A stretch of DNA of 64,000 nucleotides from the NCBI RefSeq assembly GCF_020523625.1, contig NZ_JAJAQH010000006.1, positions 868,001 through 932,000 of the forward strand. The letters run 5' to 3'. The stretch comes from Methylovorus menthalis. Lineage in GTDB: Bacteria > Pseudomonadota > Gammaproteobacteria > Burkholderiales > Methylophilaceae. This document shows, piece after piece, positions 17,031 through 27,213 of the stretch. Each line of letters opens with the position of its first letter. Within the stretch, counting starts at the first letter, position 1. The position numbers and the translations under genes are program-made. The notes beneath the pieces were generated by a model that was not told where the DNA came from, ran no database searches, and worked only from the letters and a program-made list of their open reading frames with translations.

Positions 17031-19811
17031 ATGACAAGCCGGATTTATAGCCATAACGAAAAACTGCTGCGTGAAAACATACGCTACCTCGGTCGAGTGC
17101 TGGGGGAAGTGATTAAAAGCAAAGAGGGTGAAGCGACATTCGACCGTATTGAGGCAATACGAACAGCCGCGGTCAATTTTCATCGGCATGGCAATGCCAA
17201 GGCGGCCAAGAGCCTGGAAAAGCTGCTCAAGACATTGACGGTGGAGCAGGCGATCCCAGTGATACGGGCTTTCAGTTACTTCAAGCATCTGGTCAATATT
17301 GCCGAGGATTTGCATGCGCATCAGCAAAGCCGTCTGGTGGAAGATCAGGCCGTGCCGGGCATGCTGACGCATTCGTTGCAGAAACTGGCGGCCAGTGATC
17401 TGGGCGCGGCGGAAATTGGCGATTTTTTTGCCAATGCGCTGATTTCGCCGGTGCTGACGGCGCACCCCACCGAAGTGCAGCGGAAAAGCATACTGGATAC
17501 CGAGCGGGCGCTTTCCCTGCTGCTGGTTGAAAAGAGCAATGTGGTGTCCATCCGCGAGGCAGAGCGCAACGAGCGCATGATTGTGGGCGCGATTACGACA
17601 TTGTGGCAGACCCGGATTCTGCGCTTCAGCAAGCTCACTGTGGCCAATGAAATCGAAAACGCGCTCAGCTATTACCGCATGACTTTCCTGCAAGTGATTC
17701 CGGAGCTGATGCAGGATTTTGAAAATGACCTGCGCTATGTATTTGCCGATAAGTTGAGCCCGGAATACAAGCTGCCATCGTTTTTGCAGATGGGCAGCTG
17801 GATAGGCGGCGATCGTGATGGCAATCCATTCGTCAATGGCGCCACGTTGGAGCAGGCCATTATTCAGCAGTCGGCTACGGCTTTTTCCTATTATCTCGAG
17901 CAGGTGGAGGCTTTGCGCTCGGAGCTTTCGCTGTCCACCCGTCTCGTGGACGTGACTCCTGCGCTGGTCAGGCTGGCAGAGGCATCCGGGGAGCAATCCC
18001 TGCATCGGCAGGATGAAACCTATCGACTGGCACTCAACGGCATACACGCACGCCTGGCACAAACGGCCAAGCTGCTGGTGAACGAGCGGGGCGATGTGCG
18101 GCGTGAGATCAGCGCCATCCCGTATACAAGTGCCGAGGCCTTACTGGCCGACATGAATGTGATTGCGGAGTCGCTGCAAAGCCAGCAGGGCGAGGCGCTG
18201 ATTTATCCGCGACTGGGCAAGCTGATCAAGGCCATCGAAACCTTCGGGTTTCACCTTGCCACGGTGGATTTGCGGCAAAGCTCTGATGTACATGAGCTGG
18301 TGATCAAGGAGCTTTTTCTCAAGGCCGGGCAGGACTTCAACTACGCTACGCTGGATGAAGATGAAAAAGTGGAAGTGTTGCTGGAGGAGCTCAAGCAGCC
18401 ACGCTTGCTGTTTTCGCCGTTTCAGCAGTATTCGGAGCTGGTGCAGTCTGAAATGGAGGTGCTGCAAAAGGCACGCGGTATACGCGCCGGATACGGCAAG
18501 CGCGCCATACGTCAGTACATCATTTCCCATACCGAGACCTTGTCTGACCTGCTCGAAGTAGCTCTGCTGCAGAAAGAAACCGGCATGTTGCGCGGGGTTT
18601 GGGGCTCGGCCAAGGTGCAGATGGACCTCAATATCGTCCCGTTGTTTGAAACCATCGCCGACTTGCGGCATGCGCCCATGATCATGGGGCAATGGCTTAG
18701 CCTGCTGGGAATTCGCCATCTGCTGCGGCATCAGGGCAATGAGCAGGAAATCATGCTGGGCTATTCGGACAGTAACAAGGATGGTGGATTCCTGACCTCC
18801 AACTGGGAGCTGTACAAAGCCGAAATCTCGCTGGTGGAGTTGTTCCGTCAGGCCAATGTGCGGCTACGGTTGTTCCATGGTCGCGGCGGCACGGTGGGTC
18901 GCGGCGGCGGCCCCACCTATCAGGCCATTATGGCGCAGCCGCAAGGCACGGTGGATGGGCAAATCCGCCTGACAGAGCAGGGCGAGATCATTGCCAATAA
19001 ATACTCGGAACCGCGTGTCGGCCGTCAGCACCTGGAAACGCTGGTGGCGGCAACCATTGATGGCTCGCTGTTTCCGCCTGACCCTTTGCTGGCAAAAAAG
19101 CGGCGCTCTTTCGAGATCATCATGGAAGGTTTGTCGGCGACGGCCATGACCGCATACCGAACCCTAGTGTATGAAACAGCCGGGTTTGCCGAGTATTTCT
19201 TTAATGCCACGCCTATCTCGGAAATCGCCGAGCTCAACATAGGCAGCCGTCCCGCCTCGCGCAAGGCAACGCAGCGCATCGAAGATCTGCGCGCCATCCC
19301 CTGGGGATTTTCCTGGGGCCAATGTCGCCTGCTGCTGCCGGGCTGGTTTGGCGTAGGTAGCGCCATCCATGAGTATCTGTTCATTGAGGACAAGCTGCAG
19401 CCTGCGCGGCTCAAAACCCTGCATGACATGCTGGAGCAATGGCCACTGTTCCGCAGCCTGATTTCCAATGTGGACATGGTGCTGGCCAAGACCGATCTTG
19501 CCGTGGCGCAGCGTTATTCCATGCTGGTGCCGGACAAGAAACTGCGTGAAGGCATTTTTGCCGCCATTGAGCGTGAATATCAGTTGACGACTGAAGCGCT
19601 CAATTTGCTGCTGAATAGCACAGAGCGCCTGAGCAGCAATCCGGCCTTGGCCAACTCCATTCAAAATCGCCTGCCATACCTCGATCCGCTCAATCACTTG
19701 CAGGTCGAGCTCATCAGGCAATACCGTCAGGGCGCGACCAATGACCGGGTCAAGCTGGCGATACATCTCACCATCAATGGCATTGCCGCCGGGCTGCGCA
19801 ATACCGGATAA
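17031..19811 (+). CDS. ppc: Phosphoenolpyruvate carboxylase
   Basis: Carboxylates PEP with bicarbonate to oxaloacetate, the main anaplerotic entry and part of C4 assimilation in methylotrophs. Catalytic regions: LTAHPTEVQRKS (active-site His), GSWIGGDRDGNPFV, SDSNKDGGFLTSNWELY and FHGRGGTVGRGGGPTY. The C-terminal NTG is conserved and belongs to the aspartate-inhibition site in the E. coli enzyme. I prefer the ATG at 17031 because GGGGAG lies 6 bases upstream and it fits the family N-terminus; the ATG at 16995 adds 12 residues. Confidence 0.96.
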   Translation: MTSRIYSHNEKLLRENIRYLGRVLGEVIKSKEGEATFDRIEAIRTAAVNFHRHGNAKAAKSLEKLLKTLTVEQAIPVIRAFSYFKHLVNIAEDLHAHQQSRLVEDQAVPGMLTHSLQKLAASDLGAAEIGDFFANALISPVLTAHPTEVQRKSILDTERALSLLLVEKSNVVSIREAERNERMIVGAITTLWQTRILRFSKLTVANEIENALSYYRMTFLQVIPELMQDFENDLRYVFADKLSPEYKLPSFLQMGSWIGGDRDGNPFVNGATLEQAIIQQSATAFSYYLEQVEALRSELSLSTRLVDVTPALVRLAEASGEQSLHRQDETYRLALNGIHARLAQTAKLLVNERGDVRREISAIPYTSAEALLADMNVIAESLQSQQGEALIYPRLGKLIKAIETFGFHLATVDLRQSSDVHELVIKELFLKAGQDFNYATLDEDEKVEVLLEELKQPRLLFSPFQQYSELVQSEMEVLQKARGIRAGYGKRAIRQYIISHTETLSDLLEVALLQKETGMLRGVWGSAKVQMDLNIVPLFETIADLRHAPMIMGQWLSLLGIRHLLRHQGNEQEIMLGYSDSNKDGGFLTSNWELYKAEISLVELFRQANVRLRLFHGRGGTVGRGGGPTYQAIMAQPQGTVDGQIRLTEQGEIIANKYSEPRVGRQHLETLVAATIDGSLFPPDPLLAKKRRSFEIIMEGLSATAMTAYRTLVYETAGFAEYFFNATPISEIAELNIGSRPASRKATQRIEDLRAIPWGFSWGQCRLLLPGWFGVGSAIHEYLFIEDKLQPARLKTLHDMLEQWPLFRSLISNVDMVLAKTDLAVAQRYSMLVPDKKLREGIFAAIEREYQLTTEALNLLLNSTERLSSNPALANSIQNRLPYLDPLNHLQVELIRQYRQGATNDRVKLAIHLTINGIAAGLRNTG

Positions 19812-19855
19812 TACCGTGCTGATGGGGCTGTCCTTGCAATAAAGCCGCAAAAACA

Positions 19856-19884
19856 TTGCCTTGGGGGTGGAAGCTCGCTATAAT
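19856..19884 (+). promoter_or_regulatory. Sigma-70 promoter of the rpsF operon
   Basis: TTGCCT (19856-19861), 17-base spacer, and a perfect TATAAT (19879-19884). The leader to the rpsF start is about 60 bases and holds a small CCGTT/AACGG hairpin (19908-19923). In many bacteria the rpsF leader binds S6:S18 for autoregulation at a CCG-containing structure; whether this hairpin is that element is inference. Confidence 0.75.
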
Positions 19885-19950
19885 CGCGGGCTTTCCACCT
19901 TGCCTTACCGTTGTCGCAAACGGGAGGCTGCTAACCCAAAAGGAGTGTTT

Positions 19951-20328
19951 ATGCGACATTATGAAGTAGTGTTCATCGTCCATCCGGACCAGAGCGAACA
20001 AGTGCCAGCCATGATCGAGCGTTACCGTACCCTGGTAACTTCCAACGGCGGCGCTATCCACCGTCTGGAAGACTGGGGCCGTCGTCAACTGGCTTACCCT
20101 ATCCAGAAAATTCACAAGGCACACTACGTGCTGATGAATATCGAATGCAATCAAACCGTGCTGGAAGAGCTTGAGCATGCATTCAAGTTCAATGACGCCG
20201 TTCTGCGTCATCTGACCATTGCGACCAAAGAAGCCGTTGTTGCTCCATCCCCCATGATGAAGGAAGAAAAATCCAAGTCATTGCTGGGCAAGGATGAAGC
20301 CGCTCCTGCTGAGGAAGCTGCTGCTTAA
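19951..20328 (+). CDS. rpsF: 30S ribosomal protein S6
   Basis: S6 of the 30S platform, which binds 16S rRNA together with S18. The start [17 protein letters not shown] is preceded by AAAAGGAG, and an upstream in-frame extension is untranslated leader. Family features [23 protein letters not shown] are present. The C-terminal tail after about residue 95 (ending in alanines and acidic residues) is variable in the family. Length 125. First gene of rpsF-priB-rpsR-rplI. Confidence 0.97.
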   Translation: MRHYEVVFIVHPDQSEQVPAMIERYRTLVTSNGGAIHRLEDWGRRQLAYPIQKIHKAHYVLMNIECNQTVLEELEHAFKFNDAVLRHLTIATKEAVVAPSPMMKEEKSKSLLGKDEAAPAEEAAA

Positions 20329-20640
20329 TTGAGTTCTACCACGCTGGAGGCTAATCAGTTAGTCATCGCGGGCGAAGTGGTGCAGATTGCAGAGCTTCGT
20401 TACACGCCAGCAGGAATACCGTTGTTGAGTTTTACCCTGCAGCATATCTCGGAAAAAACCGAGGCAGGCATGCAGCGCAGAGTCGAGTGTGCAGTGCCCG
20501 TAATTGCGATGGGCTCCATCGCAGAGCAGCACAAGCACCTCAAGGAAGGAACCAAGGCCCGTGCGGCCGGATTCCTCGCCAAGCGCAGCATGAAAAGCAC
20601 ACAGCTGGTATTGCACATTACTACATTAGAGATAATCTGA
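20329..20640 (+). CDS. priB: Primosomal replication protein N
   Basis: A 103-residue OB-fold protein, homologous to single-strand binding proteins, that links PriA and DnaT in replication restart. Sequence cues are [23 protein letters not shown] at the N-terminus and IECAVPV-like segments in the middle. The start is TTG directly after the rpsF stop codon with no gap, so translation must be coupled. The position between rpsF and rpsR is the classic priB place in beta- and gammaproteobacteria. Confidence 0.9.
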   Translation: MSSTTLEANQLVIAGEVVQIAELRYTPAGIPLLSFTLQHISEKTEAGMQRRVECAVPVIAMGSIAEQHKHLKEGTKARAAGFLAKRSMKSTQLVLHITTLEII

Positions 20641-20659
20641 ATTTAGAAAGAGGTTCATC

Positions 20660-20887
20660 ATGGCACGTGATATGTTCAAACGCCGCCGCTACTGCCGTTT
20701 CTCGGCAGAGGGCATTAAAGAAGTAGACTACAAGGATGTAGATCTGCTGAAAGATTTCATCAACGAAAACGGCAAGATCATCCCTGCACGCATTACCGGC
20801 ACCAAGGCCCGTTATCAGCGTCAGCTGACCACCGCCGTCAAGCGCGCCCGTTTCCTGGCGCTGCTGCCATACACCGATAAGCACTAA
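20660..20887 (+). CDS. rpsR: 30S ribosomal protein S18
   Basis: S18, the partner of S6 on the 30S platform. The sequence [21 protein letters not shown] and the core [20 protein letters not shown] are diagnostic; length 75. AGAGG lies before the ATG. It is 19 bases downstream of priB and 11 bases upstream of rplI. Confidence 0.97.
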   Translation: MARDMFKRRRYCRFSAEGIKEVDYKDVDLLKDFINENGKIIPARITGTKARYQRQLTTAVKRARFLALLPYTDKH

Positions 20888-20898
20888 GGGGATACGTC

Positions 20899-21348
20899 AT
20901 GCAAGTTATTCTGTTGGAAAAAGTCGTTAACCTGGGTAACCTCGGTGACATCGTTAAGGTAAAAGACGGTTACGGCCGTAACTTTCTGATTCCTCAAGGC
21001 AAGGCAAAGCGCGCTACGGAAGCCAACAAGGCTGAATTCGCTGCACGCCGCGCTGAACTGGAAAAGCAACAGGCTGAACTGCTGGTTGCTGCCCAGAAGC
21101 GTGCTGAAGCACTGGTTGAGTACGTATTGGCTGTGAGCCAGAAGGCTGGCGTTGATGGCCGTCTGTTTGGTTCCGTTACCAACGGCGACATCGCTGAAGC
21201 GCTGACTGCCAAGGGTGTACAAGTGGCCAAGGCTGAAGTGCGTATGCCTAACGGTCCTCTGAAGACCATTGGCGATCACTCTGTCAGCATCGCGCTGCAT
21301 CACGATGTTGTTGTAGATATCACCGTTTCAGTGGCTGGCGAAGCTTAA
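20899..21348 (+). CDS. rplI: 50S ribosomal protein L9
   Basis: L9, a two-domain 23S rRNA-binding protein of the L1 stalk base. The N-terminal signature [19 protein letters not shown] and [17 protein letters not shown] is followed by a long connecting helix (about residues 42-75) and a C-terminal RNA-binding domain ([12 protein letters not shown]). Length 149. Last gene of the ribosomal operon; a terminator follows. Confidence 0.97.
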   Translation: MQVILLEKVVNLGNLGDIVKVKDGYGRNFLIPQGKAKRATEANKAEFAARRAELEKQQAELLVAAQKRAEALVEYVLAVSQKAGVDGRLFGSVTNGDIAEALTAKGVQVAKAEVRMPNGPLKTIGDHSVSIALHHDVVVDITVSVAGEA

Positions 21349-21368
21349 TTCTTCGTTTTGCACTGAAT

Positions 21369-21400
21369 AAAAAAAGGCTGCCTGCGGGTGGCCTTTTTTT
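21369..21400 (+). terminator. Intrinsic terminator after rplI
   Basis: A run of A followed by GGC...GCC and seven T: outer stem AAAAAGGC with GCCTTTTT around TGCCTGCGGGTG. The U-tract and the position 20 bases after the rplI stop make it the operon terminator. The A-run could also let it work on the other strand. Confidence 0.8.
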
Positions 21401-21462
21401 ATGGCTGATAAAGCCATTGGGTTAAACTTGCCCGCTTAGTGTCTTTAATCACGAGTATCTGC

Positions 21463-22638
21463 ATGTCAAACAAACCTTCCAGCTGGACTGCCTTAATTCA
21501 GCCCGATGAACTGGCGCAGTCCGACAATTGCACCTCACATTTCTCCAGCCTGGTAGGCAGCATGGAGCGGGCTTCGACCGTGGTCTTTCCCGATGTGAAA
21601 AGCATGCGCGAGCGTGACTGGCGCAATAAATCGCAATACAGCTATGGCCTGCTGGGGACGCCAACAACGCGCCGGCTGGAGCGCAAGCTTGCGCTTATTG
21701 ATAATGTAAAACATGCGTTGTTGCTACCTTCAGGGCTGGCTGCTGTCAGCCTGATTTTTCTGGCACTGCTTAAAACCGGCGAGCGCGTGCTGTTACCGCG
21801 CAATGCCTACCAGCCAGGGGCTGATCTTGCCCGTATGCTGGCCGGGCGTTTTGGCATAGAGGTGGATTTTTACGATCCCTTGCAGCCGGAAGCCTTGCCC
21901 TTGACCGCCAATACGCGTTTGCTATGGGTGGAAACGCCGGGGTCGGTGACCATGGAAGTGGCTGATCTCAAGCGGCTGGCGGAGCTGGCGCATGCGCGCG
22001 GTGTGCTGGTGGCAGCGGATGCCACCTGGTCTGCCGGGATTGCCCAGAATGTATTTGCCCTGGGCGCCGATATCGGCATGCAGGCGCTGACCAAATATCA
22101 GTCCGGCGGCAGTGATGTCATGATGGGCAGCGTCAGCACCGATGATGATGCCTTGCATGAGCTGTTGCTTAAAACCCATATGCAGCTTGGGCTGGGGGTA
22201 AGCCCCGAAGATTGCCAGCTGGTGTTGCGCAGCTTGCCGCATTACCGTTTGCGGTATCTCGCGCAAGATGCATCCGCCCGTAAGCTCGCCCATTGGCTGG
22301 CCGCGCAACCGTGCATAGAGCTGGTGTTGCATCCCGCTTTGCCCAGTTGCCCTGGACATGTCGTTTGGCAACGTGATTTCACTGCCGCGGCCAGTCTGTT
22401 TTCGGTGCTGTTCAAACCGGAGATTTCGCAGGCAGGCATAGATGCTTTTGTCGAAGCGCTGGCGCTGTTTCATATTGGCTACAGCTGGGGAGGGGCCGTC
22501 AGCCTGGCTATCCCTTACGATGTGCATGATCGTTACCCGCAAAGTGGCGGCCTGGTGCGTTTTTATGTCGGGCTGGAAGAGGTGGACGACCTCATTGCCG
22601 ATGTGCAGCAGGCATTGGCAAAGACGATAGATATGTAA
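21463..22638 (+). CDS. PLP-dependent cystathionine beta-lyase-like enzyme
   Basis: A Cys/Met-metabolism PLP enzyme of 391 residues, most like cystathionine beta-lyase (MetC), which splits cystathionine to homocysteine, pyruvate and ammonia. The PLP lysine lies in ALTKYQSGGSDVMMGSV, with YGLLGTPTTRRLERKLA near the N-terminus and ADATWSAGI carrying the PLP aspartate. I use the ATG at 21463 (MSNKPSSW); an upstream GTG at 21439 would add eight residues. Exact substrate cannot be read from the sequence; cystathionine gamma-synthase or gamma-lyase are alternatives. Confidence 0.83.
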   Translation: MSNKPSSWTALIQPDELAQSDNCTSHFSSLVGSMERASTVVFPDVKSMRERDWRNKSQYSYGLLGTPTTRRLERKLALIDNVKHALLLPSGLAAVSLIFLALLKTGERVLLPRNAYQPGADLARMLAGRFGIEVDFYDPLQPEALPLTANTRLLWVETPGSVTMEVADLKRLAELAHARGVLVAADATWSAGIAQNVFALGADIGMQALTKYQSGGSDVMMGSVSTDDDALHELLLKTHMQLGLGVSPEDCQLVLRSLPHYRLRYLAQDASARKLAHWLAAQPCIELVLHPALPSCPGHVVWQRDFTAAASLFSVLFKPEISQAGIDAFVEALALFHIGYSWGGAVSLAIPYDVHDRYPQSGGLVRFYVGLEEVDDLIADVQQALAKTIDM

Positions 22639-22687
22639 AAAAACAGTGGATATCTGACAAGCGTGATTTTCCCAAGGCCGCGCTTGT

Positions 22688-22693
22688 TATAAT
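22688..22693 (+). promoter_or_regulatory. TATAAT -10 element directly before dnaB
   Basis: A perfect TATAAT ends 5 bases before the dnaB ATG. The -35 region at normal spacing is poor (TGATTT-like). No ribosome-binding sequence lies between this hexamer and the ATG, so a transcript starting here would be leaderless. Confidence 0.5.
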
Positions 22694-22698
22694 GCGGC

Positions 22699-24081
22699 AT
22701 GGCTGACGATATCCTTGAATCACTGAAACTCCCCCCTCATTCGGTTGAAGCCGAGCAGTCCGTGCTGGGCGGTTTGCTGCTGGAAAATGAGGCGATAGAC
22801 CGCATAGCTGACCTGCTGGGGCCAGCCGATTTTTACCGGCATGATCATCGCCTTATTTTTGAACATATTGCACGGCTGATTGAGCGCAACAAACCCGCAG
22901 ACATCGTCACCGTTGCCGAATCGCTGGAAAACTCTGCCGAGTTATCCGGTGTGGGTGGTATCGCCTATCTGGGTGCTCTGGCCCAAAATACCCCGACAGC
23001 CGCCAACATCCGCCGCTATGCAGAAATCGTGCATGAGCGTGCCGTCATGCGCAAGCTGGTTGAAGTGGGGTCCGGCATTGCCGAGAGTGCTTACAACCCG
23101 CAGGGGCGCGATGCCCAGCAATTGCTGGACGAAGCCGAAGCCAAGATATTCCAGATCGCAGAAGGCGGCCGTAAAACCTCGCAAGGCTTCTTGGACATGA
23201 AGACTATTCTACCCAAGGTGGCAGACCGTATTGATTACCTCTACCAGCGCGAGAATCAGGGTGGCGTGACGGGTGTGCCCACCGGATTCAGCGATCTGGA
23301 CGAACGTACTTCCGGCTTCCAGCCTGGCGACCTGATTATTGTCGCAGGTCGCCCATCCATGGGTAAAACAGCCTTCTCGCTGAATATTGCCGAAAACGTG
23401 GCGCTGGAAACCAAGCTGCCAGTCGCCGTATTTTCGATGGAAATGGCGGCCACCCAACTGGCAGCCCGTATGATTGGTTCAGTGGGACGCCTGGATCAGC
23501 ATCGCATGCGTAACGGTAACTTGGAGGACGAGGATTGGGTGCGCCTGACCACGGCGCTCGGCAAGTTGAATGATGCCCCGGTATTCATTGACGAAGGCGC
23601 GGGCCTTAGCTCGTTTGAAGTCCGCGCGCGCGCGCGGCGTCTGCATCGCCAGACCGGCAAGCTGGGCTTGATAGTGGTCGACTATTTGCAGCTGATGACC
23701 GGAGCCACTGGCCGCCAGAATGAAAACAGGGCCACGGAAATCTCGGAAATATCCCGCTCGCTCAAGGCCTTGGCGAAGGAGCTTGATGTTCCAGTTGTAG
23801 CATTGTCCCAGCTCAACCGCGGCCTGGAGCAGCGGACTGATAAACGTCCGGTCATGTCCGACTTGCGTGAATCCGGCGCTATTGAGCAGGATGCCGACTT
23901 GATTCTGTTCATCTATCGCGATGAAGTCTATAACCCTGATTCACAGGATAAAGGCACGGCGGAAATCATTATCGCCAAGCAACGTAACGGCCCGATTGGT
24001 CGCGTACGTCTGACTTTTATGGGCCAATTCACGCGATTCGAGAATCACGTCTCTGGCAGTTCCTTCCAGGACGAATATTAA
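22699..24081 (+). CDS. dnaB: Replicative DNA helicase DnaB
   Basis: Hexameric 5'-3' helicase at the replication fork. The N-terminal DnaG-interacting domain (PPHSVEAEQSVLGGLLLEN) is followed by a RecA-like core with Walker A GRPSMGKT (residues 217-224), Walker B around LIVVDYLQLMTG, and DLRESGAIEQDADLI. Length 460 is typical. The ATG has no ribosome site and a TATAAT lies just upstream. alr starts 15 bases after its stop. Confidence 0.97.
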   Translation: MADDILESLKLPPHSVEAEQSVLGGLLLENEAIDRIADLLGPADFYRHDHRLIFEHIARLIERNKPADIVTVAESLENSAELSGVGGIAYLGALAQNTPTAANIRRYAEIVHERAVMRKLVEVGSGIAESAYNPQGRDAQQLLDEAEAKIFQIAEGGRKTSQGFLDMKTILPKVADRIDYLYQRENQGGVTGVPTGFSDLDERTSGFQPGDLIIVAGRPSMGKTAFSLNIAENVALETKLPVAVFSMEMAATQLAARMIGSVGRLDQHRMRNGNLEDEDWVRLTTALGKLNDAPVFIDEGAGLSSFEVRARARRLHRQTGKLGLIVVDYLQLMTGATGRQNENRATEISEISRSLKALAKELDVPVVALSQLNRGLEQRTDKRPVMSDLRESGAIEQDADLILFIYRDEVYNPDSQDKGTAEIIIAKQRNGPIGRVRLTFMGQFTRFENHVSGSSFQDEY

Positions 24082-24096
24082 TTTCCATCGGTTTTC

Positions 24097-25167
24097 ATGC
24101 GCCCTATTACCGCCACTATTCATCTCGCTGCATTGCAGCATAATCTGCGCCGCGTTCGGCACTATGCCCCTAAGACGCGGACCATGGCTGTGGTCAAGGC
24201 CAATGGCTACGGCCATGGCCTGTTGCATGTGGCGCGCGGCCTGGCTGAGGCGGATGGTTTTGCCGTCTTGCGTTTGCAGGAGGCGCTGGAGTTGCGCGCG
24301 GCCGGTTACCGGCAAACCCTGCTGCTGCTGGAGGGGGTGTTTGAGTCTACCGAGCTGAATGCCGCTGCCGATGCCGGGATATCCATCGTCGTGCACGCTG
24401 ATCACCAGATTGCCATGCTGGAGCAGGCAAGCTTGCCTGTTCCCATTGCCGTGTTTGTTAAAATGAATACCGGTATGAACCGCCTTGGTTTTATGCCGCA
24501 GGCATTTGCATCCGCTGTTGCACGGTTGGCCACTTGCGCACAGGTGGGCAGTATTACCCTGATGACCCATTTTGCCACGGCCGATGAAGCCCCCGGTATT
24601 GCCACGGCCTTGCAGCGATTTGAAGCTGGTGCCCAAGGGCTGGATTATCCGAAATCCCTTGCTAACTCGGCTGCCATTTTGCGCCATCCTGAAAGTCATG
24701 CCGACTGGGTGCGCCCTGGCATCATGCTTTATGGCGCGACACCAGTGCAAGCGGTCGCGGCTGCAAACTATGGCTTGCAGGCGGTGATGCATCTGCAATC
24801 GGAATTGATTGCCGTGCAGACCTTGCCCCCCGGAGAGAGCCTCGGCTACGGCGCCACGTTTGTGGCCGAGCGCGAAACCAAGGTTGGGATAGTGGCTTGT
24901 GGCTATGCCGATGGCTACCCGCGCCACGCCCCTGGCGGTACGCCCATTGCAGTGGCCGGGCAGGTGAGCAAGACTCTGGGGCGGGTTTCCATGGATATGC
25001 TGTTTGTCGATATCACGGATATTCCAGCGGCTGATATCGGCAGCCCCGTTGAACTATGGGGCGCAACCATCCCCGTGGATGCCGTAGCGGAAGCTTGCGG
25101 AACGGTGGGCTACGAGCTGCTTTGCGCGGTGACTTCACGTGTTAATTTCAAGGTCGTGCATGGCTAA
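24097..25167 (+). CDS. alr: Alanine racemase
   Basis: PLP enzyme making D-alanine for peptidoglycan. PLP lysine K34 is in [11 protein letters not shown] and the second catalytic base Y251 in [19 protein letters not shown] is also family-specific. Length 356 is normal for beta- and gammaproteobacteria. The stop overlaps the radA start by 8 bases. The dnaB-alr-radA order is common in related bacteria. Confidence 0.96.
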   Translation: MRPITATIHLAALQHNLRRVRHYAPKTRTMAVVKANGYGHGLLHVARGLAEADGFAVLRLQEALELRAAGYRQTLLLLEGVFESTELNAAADAGISIVVHADHQIAMLEQASLPVPIAVFVKMNTGMNRLGFMPQAFASAVARLATCAQVGSITLMTHFATADEAPGIATALQRFEAGAQGLDYPKSLANSAAILRHPESHADWVRPGIMLYGATPVQAVAAANYGLQAVMHLQSELIAVQTLPPGESLGYGATFVAERETKVGIVACGYADGYPRHAPGGTPIAVAGQVSKTLGRVSMDMLFVDITDIPAADIGSPVELWGATIPVDAVAEACGTVGYELLCAVTSRVNFKVVHG

Positions 25168-26518
25168 GGCAAAAACCGTTTATACCTGTACCGAGTGCGG
25201 GGCTTCATCTCCAAAATGGCAAGGCCAGTGCCCGAGCTGCATGGCATGGAACACCCTGGTCGAGAGCATTGCGGAAGCGCCGACAGCCAATCGCTATGCG
25301 GCATTGGCGCAGACCGCCGGCTTGCAAAAGCTCGCTGAGGTAGAGGCGGCCGAAGTGCCGCGCCAGCCTTCTGGCATCGGCGAGTTTGACCGCGTGCTGG
25401 GCGGTGGCCTGGTCGCGGGCGGCGTAGTGCTGATCGGGGGCGACCCCGGCATAGGCAAGTCCACCTTGCTGTTGCAGACACTTTGCCACGTTGGCCATCT
25501 GCGTAAAGCCATTTACGTTAGCGGCGAGGAGTCTGCGCAGCAGATTGCCATGCGTGCCCGCCGTCTGGGGCTGGATGCTGGCCCGATTGATCTGTTGGCC
25601 GAAATTCAGCTGGAAAAAATTCTGGCGACCCTGCAGACCCACAAGCCGGATATTGCGGTCATCGATTCCATTCAGACCATTTATTCCGAGGCGCTGCAGT
25701 CGGCCCCTGGCTCGGTAGCGCAAGTGCGGGAATGTTCGGCCCAATTGACCCGTGCCGCCAAGCAACTGGGGATCACGGTGATTTTGGTAGGCCATGTGAC
25801 CAAGGAGGGCTCACTCGCCGGACCACGTGTGCTGGAGCATATTGTCGATACTGTGCTGTACTTCGAGGGCGACCCCAACTCCAGTTTCCGCCTGATTCGC
25901 GCGTTCAAAAACCGCTTTGGTGCGGTCAATGAGCTGGGTGTATTCGCCATGACAGAGAAGGGCTTGCGCGAGGTAAGCAATCCATCGGCGCTGTTTCTTT
26001 CACACCACGCTGAGCAAGTAGCTGGCTCTTGCATTACCGTCACTCAAGAAGGCTCACGGCCGCTCTTGGTCGAGATACAGGCGCTGGTCGATGAAGCGCA
26101 TGCGCCCAATCCCAAGCGCCTTTGCGTAGGGCTGGAGCAGAATCGGTTGGCTATGCTGCTGGCCGTGCTGCATCGCCACGCGGGTGTTGCCTGCTTTGAT
26201 CAGGATGTGTTTATCAATGCGGTGGGTGGCGTGCGGATCAGTGAGCCGGCAGTCGATTTGGCTGTATTACTTGCCATTGTTTCTTCGTTAAAAAACAAAC
26301 CACTGCATAATAAACTGATTGTATTTGGTGAAGTTGGACTGGCGGGCGAGGTGCGTCCGGTGCAGCGTGGTCAGGAGCGCCTGAAGGAAGCTGCCAAACT
26401 CGGATTTACCCATGCCATCGTGCCCAAAGCAAATGCACCCAAGCAAGCCATTCCGGATTTGACGGTGATCGCCGTCGAGCGCCTCGACCAAGCCTTGCAG
26501 AAAATTAAAGAAATTTAA
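25160..26518 (+). CDS. radA: DNA repair protein RadA
   Basis: RecA-related branch-migration helicase working in recombination repair. An N-terminal zinc finger ([18 protein letters not shown]) leads to Walker [11 protein letters not shown] (about residues 93-102), then the RadA-specific [13 protein letters not shown], and a C-terminal Lon-protease-like domain ending in [17 protein letters not shown]. The start [14 protein letters not shown] overlaps the end of alr; a longer upstream frame is just alr sequence. Length 452. Confidence 0.97.
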   Translation: MAKAKTVYTCTECGASSPKWQGQCPSCMAWNTLVESIAEAPTANRYAALAQTAGLQKLAEVEAAEVPRQPSGIGEFDRVLGGGLVAGGVVLIGGDPGIGKSTLLLQTLCHVGHLRKAIYVSGEESAQQIAMRARRLGLDAGPIDLLAEIQLEKILATLQTHKPDIAVIDSIQTIYSEALQSAPGSVAQVRECSAQLTRAAKQLGITVILVGHVTKEGSLAGPRVLEHIVDTVLYFEGDPNSSFRLIRAFKNRFGAVNELGVFAMTEKGLREVSNPSALFLSHHAEQVAGSCITVTQEGSRPLLVEIQALVDEAHAPNPKRLCVGLEQNRLAMLLAVLHRHAGVACFDQDVFINAVGGVRISEPAVDLAVLLAIVSSLKNKPLHNKLIVFGEVGLAGEVRPVQRGQERLKEAAKLGFTHAIVPKANAPKQAIPDLTVIAVERLDQALQKIKEI

Positions 26519-26539
26519 TGAAGTGATCAATGTAACGCC

Positions 26540-27184
26540 ATGAAAAATATAATTTTTGATCTTGACGGTACATTGATCGATTCGTCGAGCAGCATACTTG
26601 GCAGTTTTGCTGAGGCTTTTCGCCAACACGGCATAACGCCTGCCCGACCACTGACGCCGGAGCTGATCGGCCCTCCCTTGATGCAGACCCTGTCGCTGAT
26701 TGCCGGACACGATGACGCCGATACACTGGCCGCACTGGCGCAGGCTTTCAAACAGCATTACGACAGTGAAGGTTACAAGCAGACCACGGTATTCCCCGAC
26801 ATTGAACCCATGCTGGCGTTACTTGCCCGTGATCACAATCTCTACATTGGTACCAATAAGCGTATTTATCCCACCCGCCGCATTCTGGAACATCTGGGCT
26901 GGGGAGCATATTTCCAGGAAGTGTATGCGCTCGATTATTTTCATCCCGCCGTGCCGAGCAAAGCGGCAATGGTGGGCAATATTGTTGCAGCCCATGACAT
27001 GAATAAAGCCGAGACCATGTATATCGGCGATCGTGTGGAAGACGGGATGGCGGCAGAGGCCAATCAACTGGCCTTTGCCATGGTGACGTGGGGCTATCTG
27101 GACCCTTCGTCGGGCGATATGCAAGCGCATTGGCTGACGTTTGAGCAGCCGCAGGCCCTGGCGCAAGCGATCGCCAAGCAGTAA
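26540..27184 (+). CDS. HAD-superfamily hydrolase (phosphoglycolate phosphatase-like)
   Basis: A Gph/PGMB-type HAD phosphatase of 214 residues. Motif I is FDLDGTLIDS with nucleophile D7 and D9; motif II is around YIGTNKR and motif IV is MYIGDRVEDGMAAEAN. A helical cap domain lies between motif I and II. Substrate unknown; phosphoglycolate is the usual annotation for this group. It follows radA by 21 bases and is convergent with the yjdF-like gene. Confidence 0.85.
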   Translation: MKNIIFDLDGTLIDSSSSILGSFAEAFRQHGITPARPLTPELIGPPLMQTLSLIAGHDDADTLAALAQAFKQHYDSEGYKQTTVFPDIEPMLALLARDHNLYIGTNKRIYPTRRILEHLGWGAYFQEVYALDYFHPAVPSKAAMVGNIVAAHDMNKAETMYIGDRVEDGMAAEANQLAFAMVTWGYLDPSSGDMQAHWLTFEQPQALAQAIAKQ

Positions 27185-27213
27185 GCAGACTTCATCGCAA
27201 CGCTCTTGTGCCT

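Noticed and set aside
16974-18062. Minus-strand open frame of 362 codons
   Set aside because: Antisense to the N-terminal half of the PEP carboxylase gene, whose frame is fully conserved.
23941-24927. Minus-strand open frame of 328 codons
   Set aside because: Antisense to the end of dnaB and most of alr; composition is that of a shadow frame.
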